NCBI GenBank assembly: GCA_963995505.1
Contig: OZ023182.1
Span: 12,640,707-12,704,706, forward strand
Direction: 5' to 3'
From: Hypericum androsaemum
Lineage: Eukaryota > Streptophyta > Magnoliopsida > Malpighiales > Hypericaceae
Length of the DNA stretch: 64,000 nt
The translations under genes and the position numbers were made by a program. Below the pieces are notes generated by a model. It was given only the letters and a program-made list of their open reading frames with translations, did no database searches and was not told the DNA's origin. Shown here in pieces: positions 1-10,277 of the stretch. Positions within the stretch are counted from its first letter, which is position 1, and each line of letters begins with the position of its first letter.

Positions 1-1262
1 TGGGTGATACTGATGAGTTCACCGTAGGTGAGGGCAGAATAATTGATAGGGGTTCCGTGGGTGGTTTTGAGAAATCGTCTGACTTTTTCACCAAGCATAA
101 AAGGGAGACCATCGATAAGCTTTTCTTTCCAAAAAGGTTGATTAGAATCCTCGCGAAGCATGACGCGTGTGAGGAAGGTGTTCTTGTAATGTTGGAAGTC
201 ACTGAGTTTGTGGCATTTGAGATTTGAAAGCAGTTCGGCATTTTTGTCTTTGAGGTGGGAAGAATCACCTATGAAATGAAGAGAAATGGCAAAGATGAGG
301 GAAGAAACAGCATCTTGTACGGAATGACCTTCAGGTGTTAAGATAGGGCTATTGGCTTCATCATGTTGAAGGCTGTTGAGTATTTCTTGCCGTTGCTCTT
401 CCGTGAGGTAGAAATCCCACCAACCTTTGAGTTGGCCAGAGAATCCAGAAATAAGGATCTCAGCAATAGATTTGTCGGAAATGTCCGTTTGTGTCTTGTA
501 AGCATTGGCTGCCATGGTCATTTGTTGTAAAAGAGACAGAATATTGTACTCTGTCATGGCATCAATATTCCATTCGTATATGGAATTGGAATTGAATTTG
601 GCTTGGTTGAGGATACTGGGCTTTTGTTCGAGAGCCATATCCGGGCCAGGGACAGGAGTCGAAGAGAAGGACCTTTGGGGTTCATGAATATGGTTTAGAA
701 TGGGATGGAGAGAGGAGGATGATCTGATAGACTCAGAATCTGAATCCTGATCAAGAGTGTGGATGGCGTTCGAGTTTAGAGAAGGGGTATCGGCAGCAAT
801 AAGGGGTGAGGAAGGAGAGACTTCAATGCTGGAGATCTGGCGTCGAAGGATATAAGCAAAATCCTGATTTTTGTGGATCTGGCGGATACTTGTTTGTGAA
901 ACTTGGAAGGGTTTAAAGATAGGTTGTTGAATAGTCAAAATAGGAGTCGAAGAGGAAGACGGGTATGAAGATGAAGGTAGTTGACCTTCGATGCGTTCAA
1001 GCTGTTTACCAATCGTACTGAGATGGGTATTACAAAAATTATTCTGGGCAATGATACGCCTAGAATTTTGTAAAACATCATCAGTGGCAGTCTTATAAGG
1101 AGCTGCTTCAATGGGGTGATCAGCGATGTTGAGATTGGTCTGCCTTAATGGCGGATGGGGGGAGGAAATGGTCTCACCAGCAGTGGTTTCCCATTGATTT
1201 TGGTGGCGTCTGGATCGGGTAACAAGGCCAAGATTCAAGCTTTGTTGTGGGGAGCATTGAAA
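1..1262 (-). CDS. Caulimovirid-like capsid/gag region, partial
   Basis: An open frame runs on the minus strand from just after a TGA at 1263-1265 to the window edge, about 420 codons without a stop and with the 3' end missing. The first 230 or so residues are Ser/Pro-rich and low in complexity. From about position 580 downward comes a helical segment beginning EWNIDAMTEYNI, which contains the stretch GQLKGWWDFYL and a later KLIDGLPFMLGEKV. This arrangement is what I know from coat/gag regions of plant pararetrovirus-type polyproteins. It follows the movement-protein frame on the same strand but in another phase, so either a frameshift separates parts of one polyprotein or these are two consecutive genes. 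No zinc knuckle, protease or reverse transcriptase lies inside the window; they would be expected beyond position 1. The role is inferred from position and general resemblance. Confidence 0.6.
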
Positions 1263-1288
1263 TCAGACCGGAAAAAGTCCTTATCAAT

Positions 1289-2500
1289 TTAGAAGGGAAT
1301 TTCTAGAACGTTAAGCTCGTTATGGAATTGTTGGTTCTCAGTTACCTGTGAAGGAGTGGGCGAAGAAGGAAGGGATTCTTCTTCAGTAGGAGCTTTTGGA
1401 TGGGTATAAATGGGATGGGGAATCTGAGATCGATAGTTGACATGTTGTAAGGCGGGGTTTGGAAGATCAGACGTGAAAAATCTGGGCTTGTCAGGGAGAT
1501 GTATGACAGGCGGTGGACGATTAGGAGTTCCTATTTGTGAAACTCTTCCAAGGTTTTGGAACGGAGAGGACATACTCTCGCTACGAGATAGGGAAGGGTT
1601 CCCTGCAGATCTCGAGCTAGAGGGACGATTGAAAGTAATACCAACAGTACCACCAGAATAACGATTGATGCGTGAAACATCATTGCTAGGTTGGGGTTCA
1701 ATTGGTTTGGTCTCAGAGTGATCCATGTCCTCTAAGATCCATTCGTCGGGAAGGGTAACATCCCTCCATTGGATAGCTTTAGGTGTGATGGTATTGGCGC
1801 GTGTGAAATCAGTTTGCAATAAAACGGTTTGGCCTTTGGTGGATTGAAAACGATGCTTTGTTGCAAACGCAGAAATCATGGCTTTATAATGGACTTTAAA
1901 ACTCAAGGAAATATTCACGGTACCATGCATGAGAGCGTAATTAAAAGTTTTCAATTGGAGAGTTAGAGCATGAAGAATGTTAGGATCACGTAAAGATAAG
2001 GTGAGATTGGGATGGCAATCAAAAGATAAAGGGCCACCGGCGAGACTGGACTCGACGGAGCTCATAAGGGAGTCTTTAAAACGGAGATGTCTTGCATCTC
2101 TTAAGATAGCAAGGATAGATGCGTCAAGACCGGCAATAGTCAGGGGTATAATACCAACCTGGACTAGACCAATATGAATGAAGTTGAAACCTTTTTTGCT
2201 ATGACTTTGAAGAGAATCTTTGGACAATAGTTGAAAAGTTTCGATGGGTTTGGAAACCGACATAGAATGCTCTTCTTGTTTGATAACATAATCATGCCTT
2301 AAAAATGAGTTTTTTGAAACGTGATAAATGTCATGCTTTGAAATCTTTGGTAGTTTCCAGTTATCAATGCAACCTTTAAAATCTTCAATGATCAGTTCAT
2401 TACTATTTATACGGCTTTGTGCGTTACTGGGCTCAGCCAGTTCATGAGCAGATGAGATGCATGAAGCATTATTGCAAGAAAACGGATCCATAGATGACAT
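1289..2500 (-). CDS. Viral movement protein (30K/caulimovirid type)
   Basis: The frame encodes about 400 residues starting at the ATG at 2498-2500; a non-ATG upstream extension reaches 2539. Residues about 100-220 carry the 30K-superfamily movement-protein core: a FIHIGLVQVGIIPL strand, then LDASILAILRDARH, an SSLAGGPLSFDCHPN turn and a final FKVHYKAMISAF strand. Proteins of this family line or widen plasmodesmata for cell-to-cell spread. The C-terminal 170 residues are Ser/Pro-rich and probably disordered. The stop (TAA at 1289-1291) is followed within 30 bases by another frame coding a capsid-like region, which is the gene order of endogenous caulimovirids. No LTR or integrase is visible, so an integrated pararetroviral copy fits best; a movement-protein-carrying retroelement is the alternative. 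That the core frame is undamaged suggests fairly recent integration or good preservation. Confidence 0.75.
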   Translation of the reverse strand: MSSMDPFSCNNASCISSAHELAEPSNAQSRINSNELIIEDFKGCIDNWKLPKISKHDIYHVSKNSFLRHDYVIKQEEHSMSVSKPIETFQLLSKDSLQSHSKKGFNFIHIGLVQVGIIPLTIAGLDASILAILRDARHLRFKDSLMSSVESSLAGGPLSFDCHPNLTLSLRDPNILHALTLQLKTFNYALMHGTVNISLSFKVHYKAMISAFATKHRFQSTKGQTVLLQTDFTRANTITPKAIQWRDVTLPDEWILEDMDHSETKPIEPQPSNDVSRINRYSGGTVGITFNRPSSSRSAGNPSLSRSESMSSPFQNLGRVSQIGTPNRPPPVIHLPDKPRFFTSDLPNPALQHVNYRSQIPHPIYTHPKAPTEEESLPSSPTPSQVTENQQFHNELNVLEIPF

Positions 2501-2539
2501 TAGATGCAATATACAGATGTAAAGATAATATACCAGCAC

Positions 2540-2801
2540 AATGCCAATGGTCTAACTGCCTCGCTTCGGGACTTACTGCCTGCTACCATGCATGGTCTAA
2601 CCAAACTCTTAACAGATGCAGATGCAACCTTAGCCAGCCATGAAGGCGGTTCTACAATGAATGCAAAATGCACTAGACTGCTACAGTGAAAATGACTTTG
2701 CTACAGTAACACACTATTCCTATAAATAGTAAGTTGATGGACTAAGGCAAACAGAAGTTCTACCTTGATAGATACTTTTGTTTACGAAGCACCAGGGAGT
2801 T
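2540..2801. other. Junction between pararetroviral and LINE sequence
   Basis: There is no convincing gene here. A TATA-like tataaata lies near 2720 on the plus strand, and an imperfect inverted pair, ccaggg and ccctgg, lies at about 2790-2811. The movement-protein frame begins to the left and the LINE ORF1 remnant ends to the right. LINE ORF2, expected downstream of ORF1 on the minus strand, is absent, so the pararetroviral segment or a deletion replaced it. Confidence 0.4.
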
Positions 2802-5779
2802 CTAACCCTGGAGAGCCCAAATGGAGGCACTTCTAAAAAGTTCTATCGAATGTACGTTCGAACGATATGATATGAGGCTAGTAGCCGAAGTAGAAGCTTG
2901 GTCCAAAGTGGGCAATGTGTGGTGGTCTCTCTCCCTAATGATTTCCTCGCTTGCTCTAGCCTCAGAATCTAGGGAGTTAGAGAACTGTGATGGTGTAGAT
3001 TCAGCGTCCATCAGAGCTGGAGGGGGGGAGGGGGATCTGTGACCGTCAGTACTAGTGGTTCTCTCCCGGGGAGTCACTCCTTCACTGGGTTGCAAGTGTA
3101 AGTCCTTGTCTCTATTCTGAGTTTCAAGATCTTCCCCAGGCAGAGCAGCTTCAATGGCAAGTGCATGAAAGGCATTGGAAGTGGGAACGCCTCCCTGTGT
3201 TCTATCTGGACTGATCTGTGTGATGGGAGTGGCCTGTGTAGTCTTTTCCTGCCGCCTGCTCTCGGTCCTTCCATTACCCTCAATCACCTATTCGGTTTGC
3301 GGGTGGTGTCTCTACGCCTGCACTGGCCTTTTGCCTCTCAAGTCCTTATTGCGTCGAGTAGAAACATCTGAAGAGCTGGGGTGAAGTTTCCTGCAAAGAG
3401 CATTAGAGTGACCAGTAATGCGACAATGATCACAAAAAAGAGGTAAGTCTTCAATCACAATATCAATAACAAGACTTCCATTATGTAGTTCCAGCAGAAC
3501 TTGGTTTGTGATGCTCTTGGCCATATCAATTTCCACAAGGACTCTCACGTTGATGCCATTGGAGCAGTTCAGAGCTTCCGTATCCACTGTAAGAGGTTCC
3601 CCCACAGCTTCTGCAATTCCGAAAATAATATCGGAGGCAACGTGTTCCATAGCAAGTCCAACAAGCTTGATCCAAACTTTGACCTTGGAAGAAGTCGCTT
3701 TGGAGGGTTTAAAAAATGGGGTCCAAGGTTGTAGGTAAACGGTGCCATATTTGGACTTCCATGCCTGAGAGGACCAAATCGCATTCATATCGAGTTCAGT
3801 CTTAAAGAAGAAGCCAAAATAGCCTAATCCAAGAGAGATCATGGACCAAGAGGAGTCACTCCAAAGCTTGGCCAAGTTGCCACGTAATTCAAAAGTAGTG
3901 CAAGGTTTAGAGCCTTTCGGAGTAATCAATCGGCCAATGAAAGCACGCTTGCCAAAATTATCACAGACCGCAGATCTTTCCAAGTTGCAAACCACCGCGT
4001 AACGGTCACCTTTAAGAATAGGTTTGAGATTGTTACCGTTGTAGGTCCAACCCCCGGGCTTTGCACGTGCACGCTCCGCATAGGAGGGCTGCCCGGTTCC
4101 CGGTGGAGGTTGCTCCGGAGCTGAGTCAATCAAAATCTGGCTTGTCCCTGGCACAACCGGCAAGCTTGCTGAAGGAGGGGCCAAAATTGAACTCTCGGCA
4201 GCTGCAAGATGAGTTAAAGGCGGATGGGAGGGCTGAGCAGAGGCTGCCCGCAGTAAAAAATTAGCTGCAGTGTAGCTTTTGGCCACCGAAGGAAGAGACC
4301 AAGCTTGGGGCGAGGCATGCCGAGGGGCTTCATCAGCAGAGGTAGTAGCTGGAGAACTTGAGGTCCCGGGGCCTTGTAATGGAATCGGAGAAGGGCACAC
4401 ATCCGCAGGGGGCTCGCATTTAGCGCAAGCAAGGGCAGCCTTTAACACATCTTCCATCACCGTAGCCGGCAAGTTCATGTTGGCACACAAGCTCATAAAG
4501 CCTTTCAAATCAAACCTCTCACCACCTGCAGAATCAAACACAGAAATTGCACTAGGAGCAGATTGCGTTGACAAACCAGAAGAGGCATTAGGAGGTCCAA
4601 TTCTTGATCGCTCTGAAGGAGGCAGAGCTGCAGCAGCTATTCCGGTCTCAGCAGCGGGCGGCTGTGTTTCAATCAGCTGAGCAGAGGCTCCTTGGTAGGG
4701 CGCACCCTGCTGCGGGAGATGGCGCGCACTAGGTGGCCACGCAGGCCAAATTGAGGATTTCGCGGGGGCGCCAGCTGCAATCGAGGGGTCCGTCTGGAGG
4801 GGCTGAGCAAGCAGCGGAAACTTAGCAGCTTGAGCTTCTCCGACAGAAAAAGTTGCAGCAGAGTTGCACGGGACTTGTTGAGTTGGATGTGATGCGTCCT
4901 CACGGATTGCCGAATAGAAGTCCGCCACGGACCAGCCGTGGAGAGTCCCGGTAGTAGCAGAAGCGATCAAATCAGGCTCACGTAACACAGCAGCATTCCT
5001 GGCATTGGAAGAAGCAGGATTCAGATCTGTCAAAGTAGATTGGCCAAGAGGGATCGAAGTCGAGGCTGCCTGGGAAGTGCAGCTCCAGCACGTGCAAAGG
5101 GCGACGTCGTTCCAACCGGGAGGCCTGAGGAGGAGTCAGGAGGCGTCTGAGAAGCCGCCACGAAAGCGCCAAAAGCTTGCCATAGTGCAGCCGGCGATGG
5201 GAAAGCATGGTCCATCGGAGAAGAGGGGCTAGGAGCCCAGCCACCGCTGAGGGTGGGAGCGCACGCGGAATTGGCGCTGGGATCCGGGAGGGCCCGACCA
5301 GCAGAGAAGCTCGGGCAGGGCGTCCGGTTTGAGAGGGGGAGAACTGAGCTCGAAATCTCGAGAAGCGAGCTCGCGAGAGCGGGGCCGCTAGCGGTAGACC
5401 CATCCCAGAAGCTCGACGGGGGGAGGGTCGGGAGAGGTCCAGGAGCTGACCCCAGGCCGGCGGGCGCGAGGGTCGTCGTGTCAGCGGCGGTTCGAGGAGG
5501 AGTTTGAGCGGCGGCTGCGCGAAGCTCCGCGGCGGACATCGGAGGGATTCCATAGCAAGGAGGTTGCCAAGGGAGTGTCGCCGGGGACCCGCGGAGGTCA
5601 TGGAGGAGAAGCGCCGGTTGGGCGGCTAGCGGAGGCGCCACAGCGGGGCGTGGGAGAAAAGAGCCCGGAAAACCGAGAACCGTAGATTGGAGATCTGGAG
5701 CAAACACGGGGTACCCACTCACAAAGCTCGACGAGGGGAGAATCGGGGGGTTGCCAGGGTCCGGTGGCGGCCGCGCCAT
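2802..5779 (-). pseudogene. LINE ORF1 protein (DUF4283 + CCHC zinc knuckle), broken
   Basis: The product would be the RNA-binding, nucleic-acid chaperone-like protein of plant L1 elements. From 5779 the first about 249 codons are Pro/Ala/Ser-rich. The frame must change near 5030 to continue in the 5033-3312 frame, which has no ATG start of its own. That frame holds the DUF4283-like core (about 4060-3560, with KRAFIGRLITPKG and YLQPWTPFFKPSKA) and a perfect CX2CX4HX4C knuckle, CDHCRITGHSNALC, near 3430. Two in-frame TAG codons at 3312-3314 and 3288-3290 separate it from a Ser/Pro-rich tail ending at 2802 in the same phase. So there is one frameshift and two stops: not functional as it stands. 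Confidence 0.8.
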
Positions 5780-5843
5780 GGCCGGCGGCCGCGTATAACC
5801 GGTGGTGGCGATCGGTCAACGTAATCAACGACGTATCGGCCAA
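2802..5843 (-). mobile_element. LINE (L1-type) remnant: 5' region plus ORF1
   Basis: This minus-strand non-LTR retrotransposon remnant consists of a short GC-rich leader (about 5780-5843) and ORF1 only. LINE copies usually lose their 5' part and keep the 3' end. This copy is the reverse, keeping ORF1 and lacking ORF2 (endonuclease and reverse transcriptase). Later loss of the 3' half, next to the pararetroviral block at 1-2540, is the likely reason. GC content is visibly higher than in the AT-rich DNA that follows at 5.85 kb. Confidence 0.7.
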
Positions 5844-6310
5844 GGTTTACGAGCTTAAGATTATAGGAGGTTGGATTCTAATACTCGAAAATTAGTTGAA
5901 CTGTTTGAAATTCGGTGTTACCGAATGGTGCAAATACATGGCAGACCCAGGATTTACTCGTTCATCTAAAAATTGAAAAAAAAATGGATCTATCGAGGAG
6001 ATGGCTCCTTAAAAAGGCAAACAAAAAATTCCAAGATACCCGAAAACGTAGCCCCTGGATTGGGTACGGTGGTTATACAATTTTCGTATGGTTTGGAATG
6101 CTATCTAAGCCGTTAGATTGCTCTAAAAATAAGCAAACTAGATCCAATAGTTAAGATTAACGCGGAGTATTTTCGTCCTTTACATCTCTACTCCTTTTCC
6201 TTTTTCTCTCCTTTCTCGTTTTATACGCCAGTTCTCTCTCTCCTCTACACTTAATAAATCTTTTCCAGTGAAGGTGTGGCAAACCCGGCGACGACAGATC
6301 CTGACGACGG
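5844..6310. other. Unassigned spacer
   Basis: A 470-base AT-rich stretch with no recognised domain. Its last part (about 6160-6310) is pyrimidine-rich and ends in a cggcgacgac-containing motif. The same motif recurs in the same orientation at about 7910-7935, just beyond the right end of the inverted-repeat element, so the element may have inserted into or captured a duplicated flank. Confidence 0.4.
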
Positions 6311-6389
6311 GTAATTTTCCCCGACAATTCCCTGAATGGGATTGTCAGGGGATGTTTTCCTTGTCTGGGGTCGAGCCAGAAACTGCTCA

Positions 6390-6620
6390 GCGGGGAGTAT
6401 TTTTTGTTTTGCCAAAAACTACTGCTCGGGTAGCGTATTTTTTGTTTTGCCAAAAACTACTGCTCGGGTAGCGTATTTTTTGTTTTGCCAAAAACTGCTC
6501 CACCGGGAGCGATTTTTGGCACCGAAACCAATTTCCCAAAAACTGCTCCACCGAGAGCATTTTTTGGTTTGCCCGATTTTTTAGTTTGCAAAAAAAACCT
6601 CCACCGGGAGCGTTTTTGTG
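6390..6620 (+). repeat. Tandem T-rich repeats each carrying a GC hairpin
   Basis: Units of about 38 bases, two of them nearly identical back to back, have the form T-run, gccaaaaactgctcc, short loop, gggagcg, T-run. The gctcc...ggagc part is self-complementary, so each unit can fold into a small hairpin followed by a run of T. The same module recurs at 6840-6960 and, inverted, at 7680-7800. The hairpin-plus-T layout resembles a terminator in form only; no function can be assigned. Confidence 0.7.
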
Positions 6621-7545
6621 TTGTCACCGAAAAAAAGATTAGCTACCCTGAGCAAGGGGGAGAAAATCTAAATAAAAACACACAATGGCACTCTAACCAA
6701 CCAATCTACAAGAGTCTATTGACTTATAACTTTGTAATAAATAATATATTACATATATACGATTTCTATGAAATATGTAATATATTACATAAATAAGGGT
6801 TCCAAACAAAATTACCCAAAGCGAAGGAAAATTACCGAAAAAACTTTTTTTTACCAAAAACCGCTCAGCCGGGAGCGTTTTTTGTTTTGCCAAAAACTGC
6901 TCCGCCAGAAGCGTTTTCTTTTTTGACAAAAATCGCTCCGCCGGGAGCGTTTGCTTTTTTTACCAATTTAATTGTCCCATTTAAACTAGAACCCGGTCTT
7001 AACCATTATACAACTTGTTTATTAAAAATAAAGAGGAAGTAATGTTTATTAAAAATAATAATATTTTGGAATTCTCTTTGATAAGGTTGCAGTGAAAAAG
7101 TAACTCCAAATAAAAAATTCTATCTAGAAGTTAATATGAACAACTGATTTCGTAATATAATACACCTAGCTAAATACAAAAAAAATAAAGACTTATTTCA
7201 TAAATACATATTTCATAAGTACATATTTATTTAATAAATAATATATTTCATAAATATATTTATGAAATACGTATTTATTTAAAAATAATATATTTTATAA
7301 ATACATATTTATTTAATAAATATTATATTACATAAATACAAATATATATAATATACATAAATAATAATATATTACATAAATATGTATTTCATAAATACAT
7401 ATTTATGTAATAATAATTTTACATAAATACGTATTTATGTAATAAATACTATTTTATATAAATATGTATTTATGTAATATATTACATATTTCATAGAAAT
7501 CATATATATGTAATATATTATTTATTACAAAGTTAAAAGTCAATA

Positions 7546-7620
7546 GGCTCTTGTAGATTAGTTGGTTAGAGTGCTTATTTAAAATTGTGGAAGTCTTCGG
7601 TTCGATTCCGAACAAGAGCC
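7546..7620 (+). pseudogene. Decayed tRNA-like gene
   Basis: The 75 bases are tRNA-shaped. A perfect 7-bp acceptor stem (ggctctt with aagagcc) is followed by A, and a perfect 5-bp T arm contains an exact B box, ggttcgattcc. The A-box region tagattagttgg is close to consensus. The D stem and anticodon stem no longer pair, and the loop would read a poor anticodon, so this is a pseudo-tRNA. The overall frame most resembles tRNA-Ile types. The inverted arm holds a shorter copy on the minus strand (about 6680-6715) that has lost about 45 internal bases. Confidence 0.6.
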
Positions 7621-7893
7621 ATTGTGTATTTTTATTTAGATTTTCTCCCCCTTGCTCAGTGTAGCTAATTTTTTTTCGGTGGAGGTTTTTTTTGGCAAAC
7701 CAAAAATTGCTCCCAGTGGAGCGGTTTTTGGCAAACCAAAAAACCAAAAAATGCTCCCGGTGGAGCAGTTTTTGACAAAATAAAAAATGTTCCCCGTTGA
7801 GCGGTTTCTGGCTCGACCCCAGACAAGGAAAATATCCCCTGACAACCCTATTCAGGGAATTGTCGGGGAAATAAATCCCTTTTGGAAAATTAC

Positions 7894-8450
7894 TCCGTGG
7901 CAACTAGATCCCGGCGACGACGATCCCGACGACTTTATCCCCTCCCCTTCTCTTTCTTCTTCCCCTCTGGCGCTCGGTAATGACGACGGCTTCTTGGAGA
8001 AAGCTTGTTGGTCCGACCTAGCATTAGAGTGACCATTTTTGGCACCTCTACTTCGTGGAGGCAGGTCTCCATGCACCGCTGTTAGGGTTAAGGTTGAACG
8101 AGGGCTTTCGAGGAGGAGAAGCGAAAAAGAGAAATGGTTGGAGTGTTTGAAGGTGAGGGAGACGGGCTGGAGTAGAGCAGTTCCTCCACGTGGGCGTCGT
8201 CTCCCTCGGCCAAGAGACTGATGGACTCCACCGATGAGATCCCAACATCCTGGCATCTCTCGGCTCTCCGGCGGCCGGAGGTTGATGAAGGACCCAGTCT
8301 GGAGAGAAGACAGGTGGAGTCCCTGCCGGAACCTCCTAGTAGCCTCTCCCCTAGGAGGTTGAGCAGTTCAAGTCGACTAAAGTGGAGGAAATTTTCCTTG
8401 AGAAGAGGTTGGAGCTGGAGGAAATTTGCAGGAAGGCGCATTTAGTAACT
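7894..8450 (+). other. GC-richer stretch, possible gene 5' fragment
   Basis: Pyrimidine-rich sequence (ccctccccttctctttc near 7930) followed by balanced-composition DNA with short open frames on both strands. It looks like a 5' UTR and first-exon region, but no domain, clear start or splice pair could be recognised. No product is proposed. Confidence 0.3.
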
Positions 8451-8990
8451 GAAGCACCTGCCACTTTTGAAGATGGCAGATGTGGTAACCAGCAAAAAAA
8501 AAATCAATTTTTAATGTCTTGGCCGCTATTATCCTGTTGTGAATATGGGATAGTGTAACTAGCAATTGTTGATGCATGATTTGCTTCTTGATGCCTTTTG
8601 TTGAAGTCAAACGCTTGCTTCCTCAGAAACAGTTGCTATTGCACTACAGGAGGTTCAGATTAATTGCATCTATTGGAGGAAATTTATGTTGAAATGTGGG
8701 ATTGGAATTTGTTCATTCATGTTAGTATTATCTGCGTATGGCGCTCGTTATTTGTGGGATTGGAATTGTTTAATTCAAGCTGGTGTTATTTGTTGAAAAT
8801 TGTATATTTTTTGGTGAATGTTAATGTATAGCTTTTGGTCTCTGGATGCTATAAAAAAATTATGGGGGTGATTTGTTCAATTTTTGGGAGAACTATTAGG
8901 GTAACATTGATTTTGTATTTTCCAAATGTAATTACGGAATTGATAAAACAATTGACAGATTACCACTCCGACGTTGATGGTAGGTTGAAG
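8451..8990. other. No recognisable feature
   Basis: AT-rich, intron-like sequence with no open frame of note, no repeat and no motif that could be assigned. Confidence 0.5.
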
Positions 8991-8996
8991 AATGGC

Positions 8997-9665
8997 CTGT
9001 CATTATGAGAATGGCATGCCCGGATTAGGAGAATGGCAGATCTAGGTTACGAGAATGGCATGCCCGGGTTATGAGAATGGCAGGCATGAATTACGAGAAT
9101 GACATGCTCGGTTTACAAGAATGGCATGCCCGGGTTACGAGAATGGCAGACCCAGGTTAGGAGAATGGCAGGTCCGGGTTACGAGAATGGCAGGCCCAGA
9201 TTACGAGAATGACTGGCCCGGATTAAGAGAATGGCATTTCTAGGTACGAGAAATGCTAGGACCAGGTTACGAGGATGGCATGCCCGGGTTACGAGAATGG
9301 CTTGCCCAAATTATATGAACGATATGCCTGGGTACGAGAAATGCTAGGCCCGGGTTATGAGAATAGCATGCCCAGGCTACGAGAATGACAGACCTAGGTT
9401 ACGAGGGTGCGAGGCTCGGATGATGAGAATAGCATGTCCAGGTATGAGTAATGCTAGGCCCGGGTTACGAGAATGACATGTCTGAATTACGAGAATGGCA
9501 TACCCGGGTAACCCGGCTTACGAGCATGGCATGCTCGGTTACGAGAAATGCCAGGCCTGGGTTACGAGAATGGCTTGTCCGGGTTACGAGAATGGCATGC
9601 TCGGTTATGAGAAATGCCTAGTCTGGAGTACGAGAATGGCATAGCCGGCTATGACTAATGGCATT
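8997..9665 (+). repeat. 22-bp minisatellite, about 30 units
   Basis: The units follow the consensus gagaatggcatgcccgggtt plus two further bases (22 bases). Many carry the palindromes gcatgc and cccggg. At least five times a 21-base unit ending ggtac, ggtat or ggttac-type is followed by a 23-base unit beginning gagaaatg or gagtaatg, so the pair restores 44 bases. This is a higher-order dimer. The array is a GC-rich island in AT-rich surroundings and codes nothing. Confidence 0.9.
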
Positions 9666-10277
9666 ACTAGTTAATATTTAATAATAATTATATTAAAAAA
9701 ATAATTAAAAATAATATATTAATTTGATTTACTATATAATTATTAATATTTAATAATACTTATAATAAAAAATTAAATAATACTATAATTTGATTCACTA
9801 TAGTATACTAATTCGATTGACCATGATATATTTTTTGACAATATTTAAAATACTTTTATAAATATTTTTATAAAACTTATACTAAATTAAATATAAAATA
9901 AAATAATTGATGTAATGATTAATGACAAATCTAATTAATATTTAATAAATTTTATAATAAATAAATTAAATAGTATGTCTGAATATATCTAATGATATGT
10001 CGAATTCTTACTAATTAATCACCGATATTACTAATTTTTAATAAACAATAAAGTGCAAGAAAAAAAACACTAAATAAAAAACTAAAGTGGAGCGTGTGAT
10101 ACTCCTTTCATGTACCACGCGTATATTTTTTCTTTTTGGTCACAAGAATGCCACGCACGCTGGTATTTGAATTTGGTGCCATCCTTTTGAATTTAATTAC
10201 GAAAATAACACCGTGTCTTAATTATTTGGCCATTGGTCCAAATGGGGGCAAATTTGGTGGGGAGTAGGGTAGTCCCC
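9666..10277. other. AT-rich spacer
   Basis: Very AT-rich with runs of aataattat-type sequence and no gene. A caagaatgcca word near 10145 echoes the preceding array. Confidence 0.6.

Larger units (their letters stand above)
6311..7893. mobile_element. Inverted-repeat element with hairpin repeats and pseudo-tRNA
   Basis: The two ends are inverted copies. The left arm (about 6311-6797) starts gtaattttcc; the right arm (about 7480-7893) reads gtaattttcc on the minus strand. They share over 300 bases, including the cccgacaattccctgaat block, the hairpin-bearing repeats, the gagcaagggggagaaaatct block and a tRNA-like part. Between the arms lie more hairpin repeats (6840-6960) and a very AT-rich core (7020-7480). 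No transposase is coded. A clear target-site duplication was not found, so the exact ends are uncertain. It could be a MITE or fold-back element of an unrecognised family, or an inverted duplication made during repair. Confidence 0.55.

Noticed and set aside
4978..5601. Additional long open frames within the LINE ORF1 N-terminal region on both strands
   Set aside because: High GC content keeps alternative frames open; the Pro/Ala-rich frame starting at 5779 leads into the DUF4283 core and is preferred.
7546..7620. Functional tRNA gene
   Set aside because: D and anticodon stems do not pair although acceptor and T arms do, so only a pseudo-tRNA is claimed.
6311..7893. Target-site duplication from the cggcgacgac motifs on both sides
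   Set aside because: The motifs are imperfect, about 25 bases long and not adjacent to both ends; they look like a duplicated flank rather than a transposition footprint.
8997..9665. CRISPR array
   Set aside because: Units are contiguous with no unique spacers, and the context is a plant nuclear genome; this is a minisatellite.
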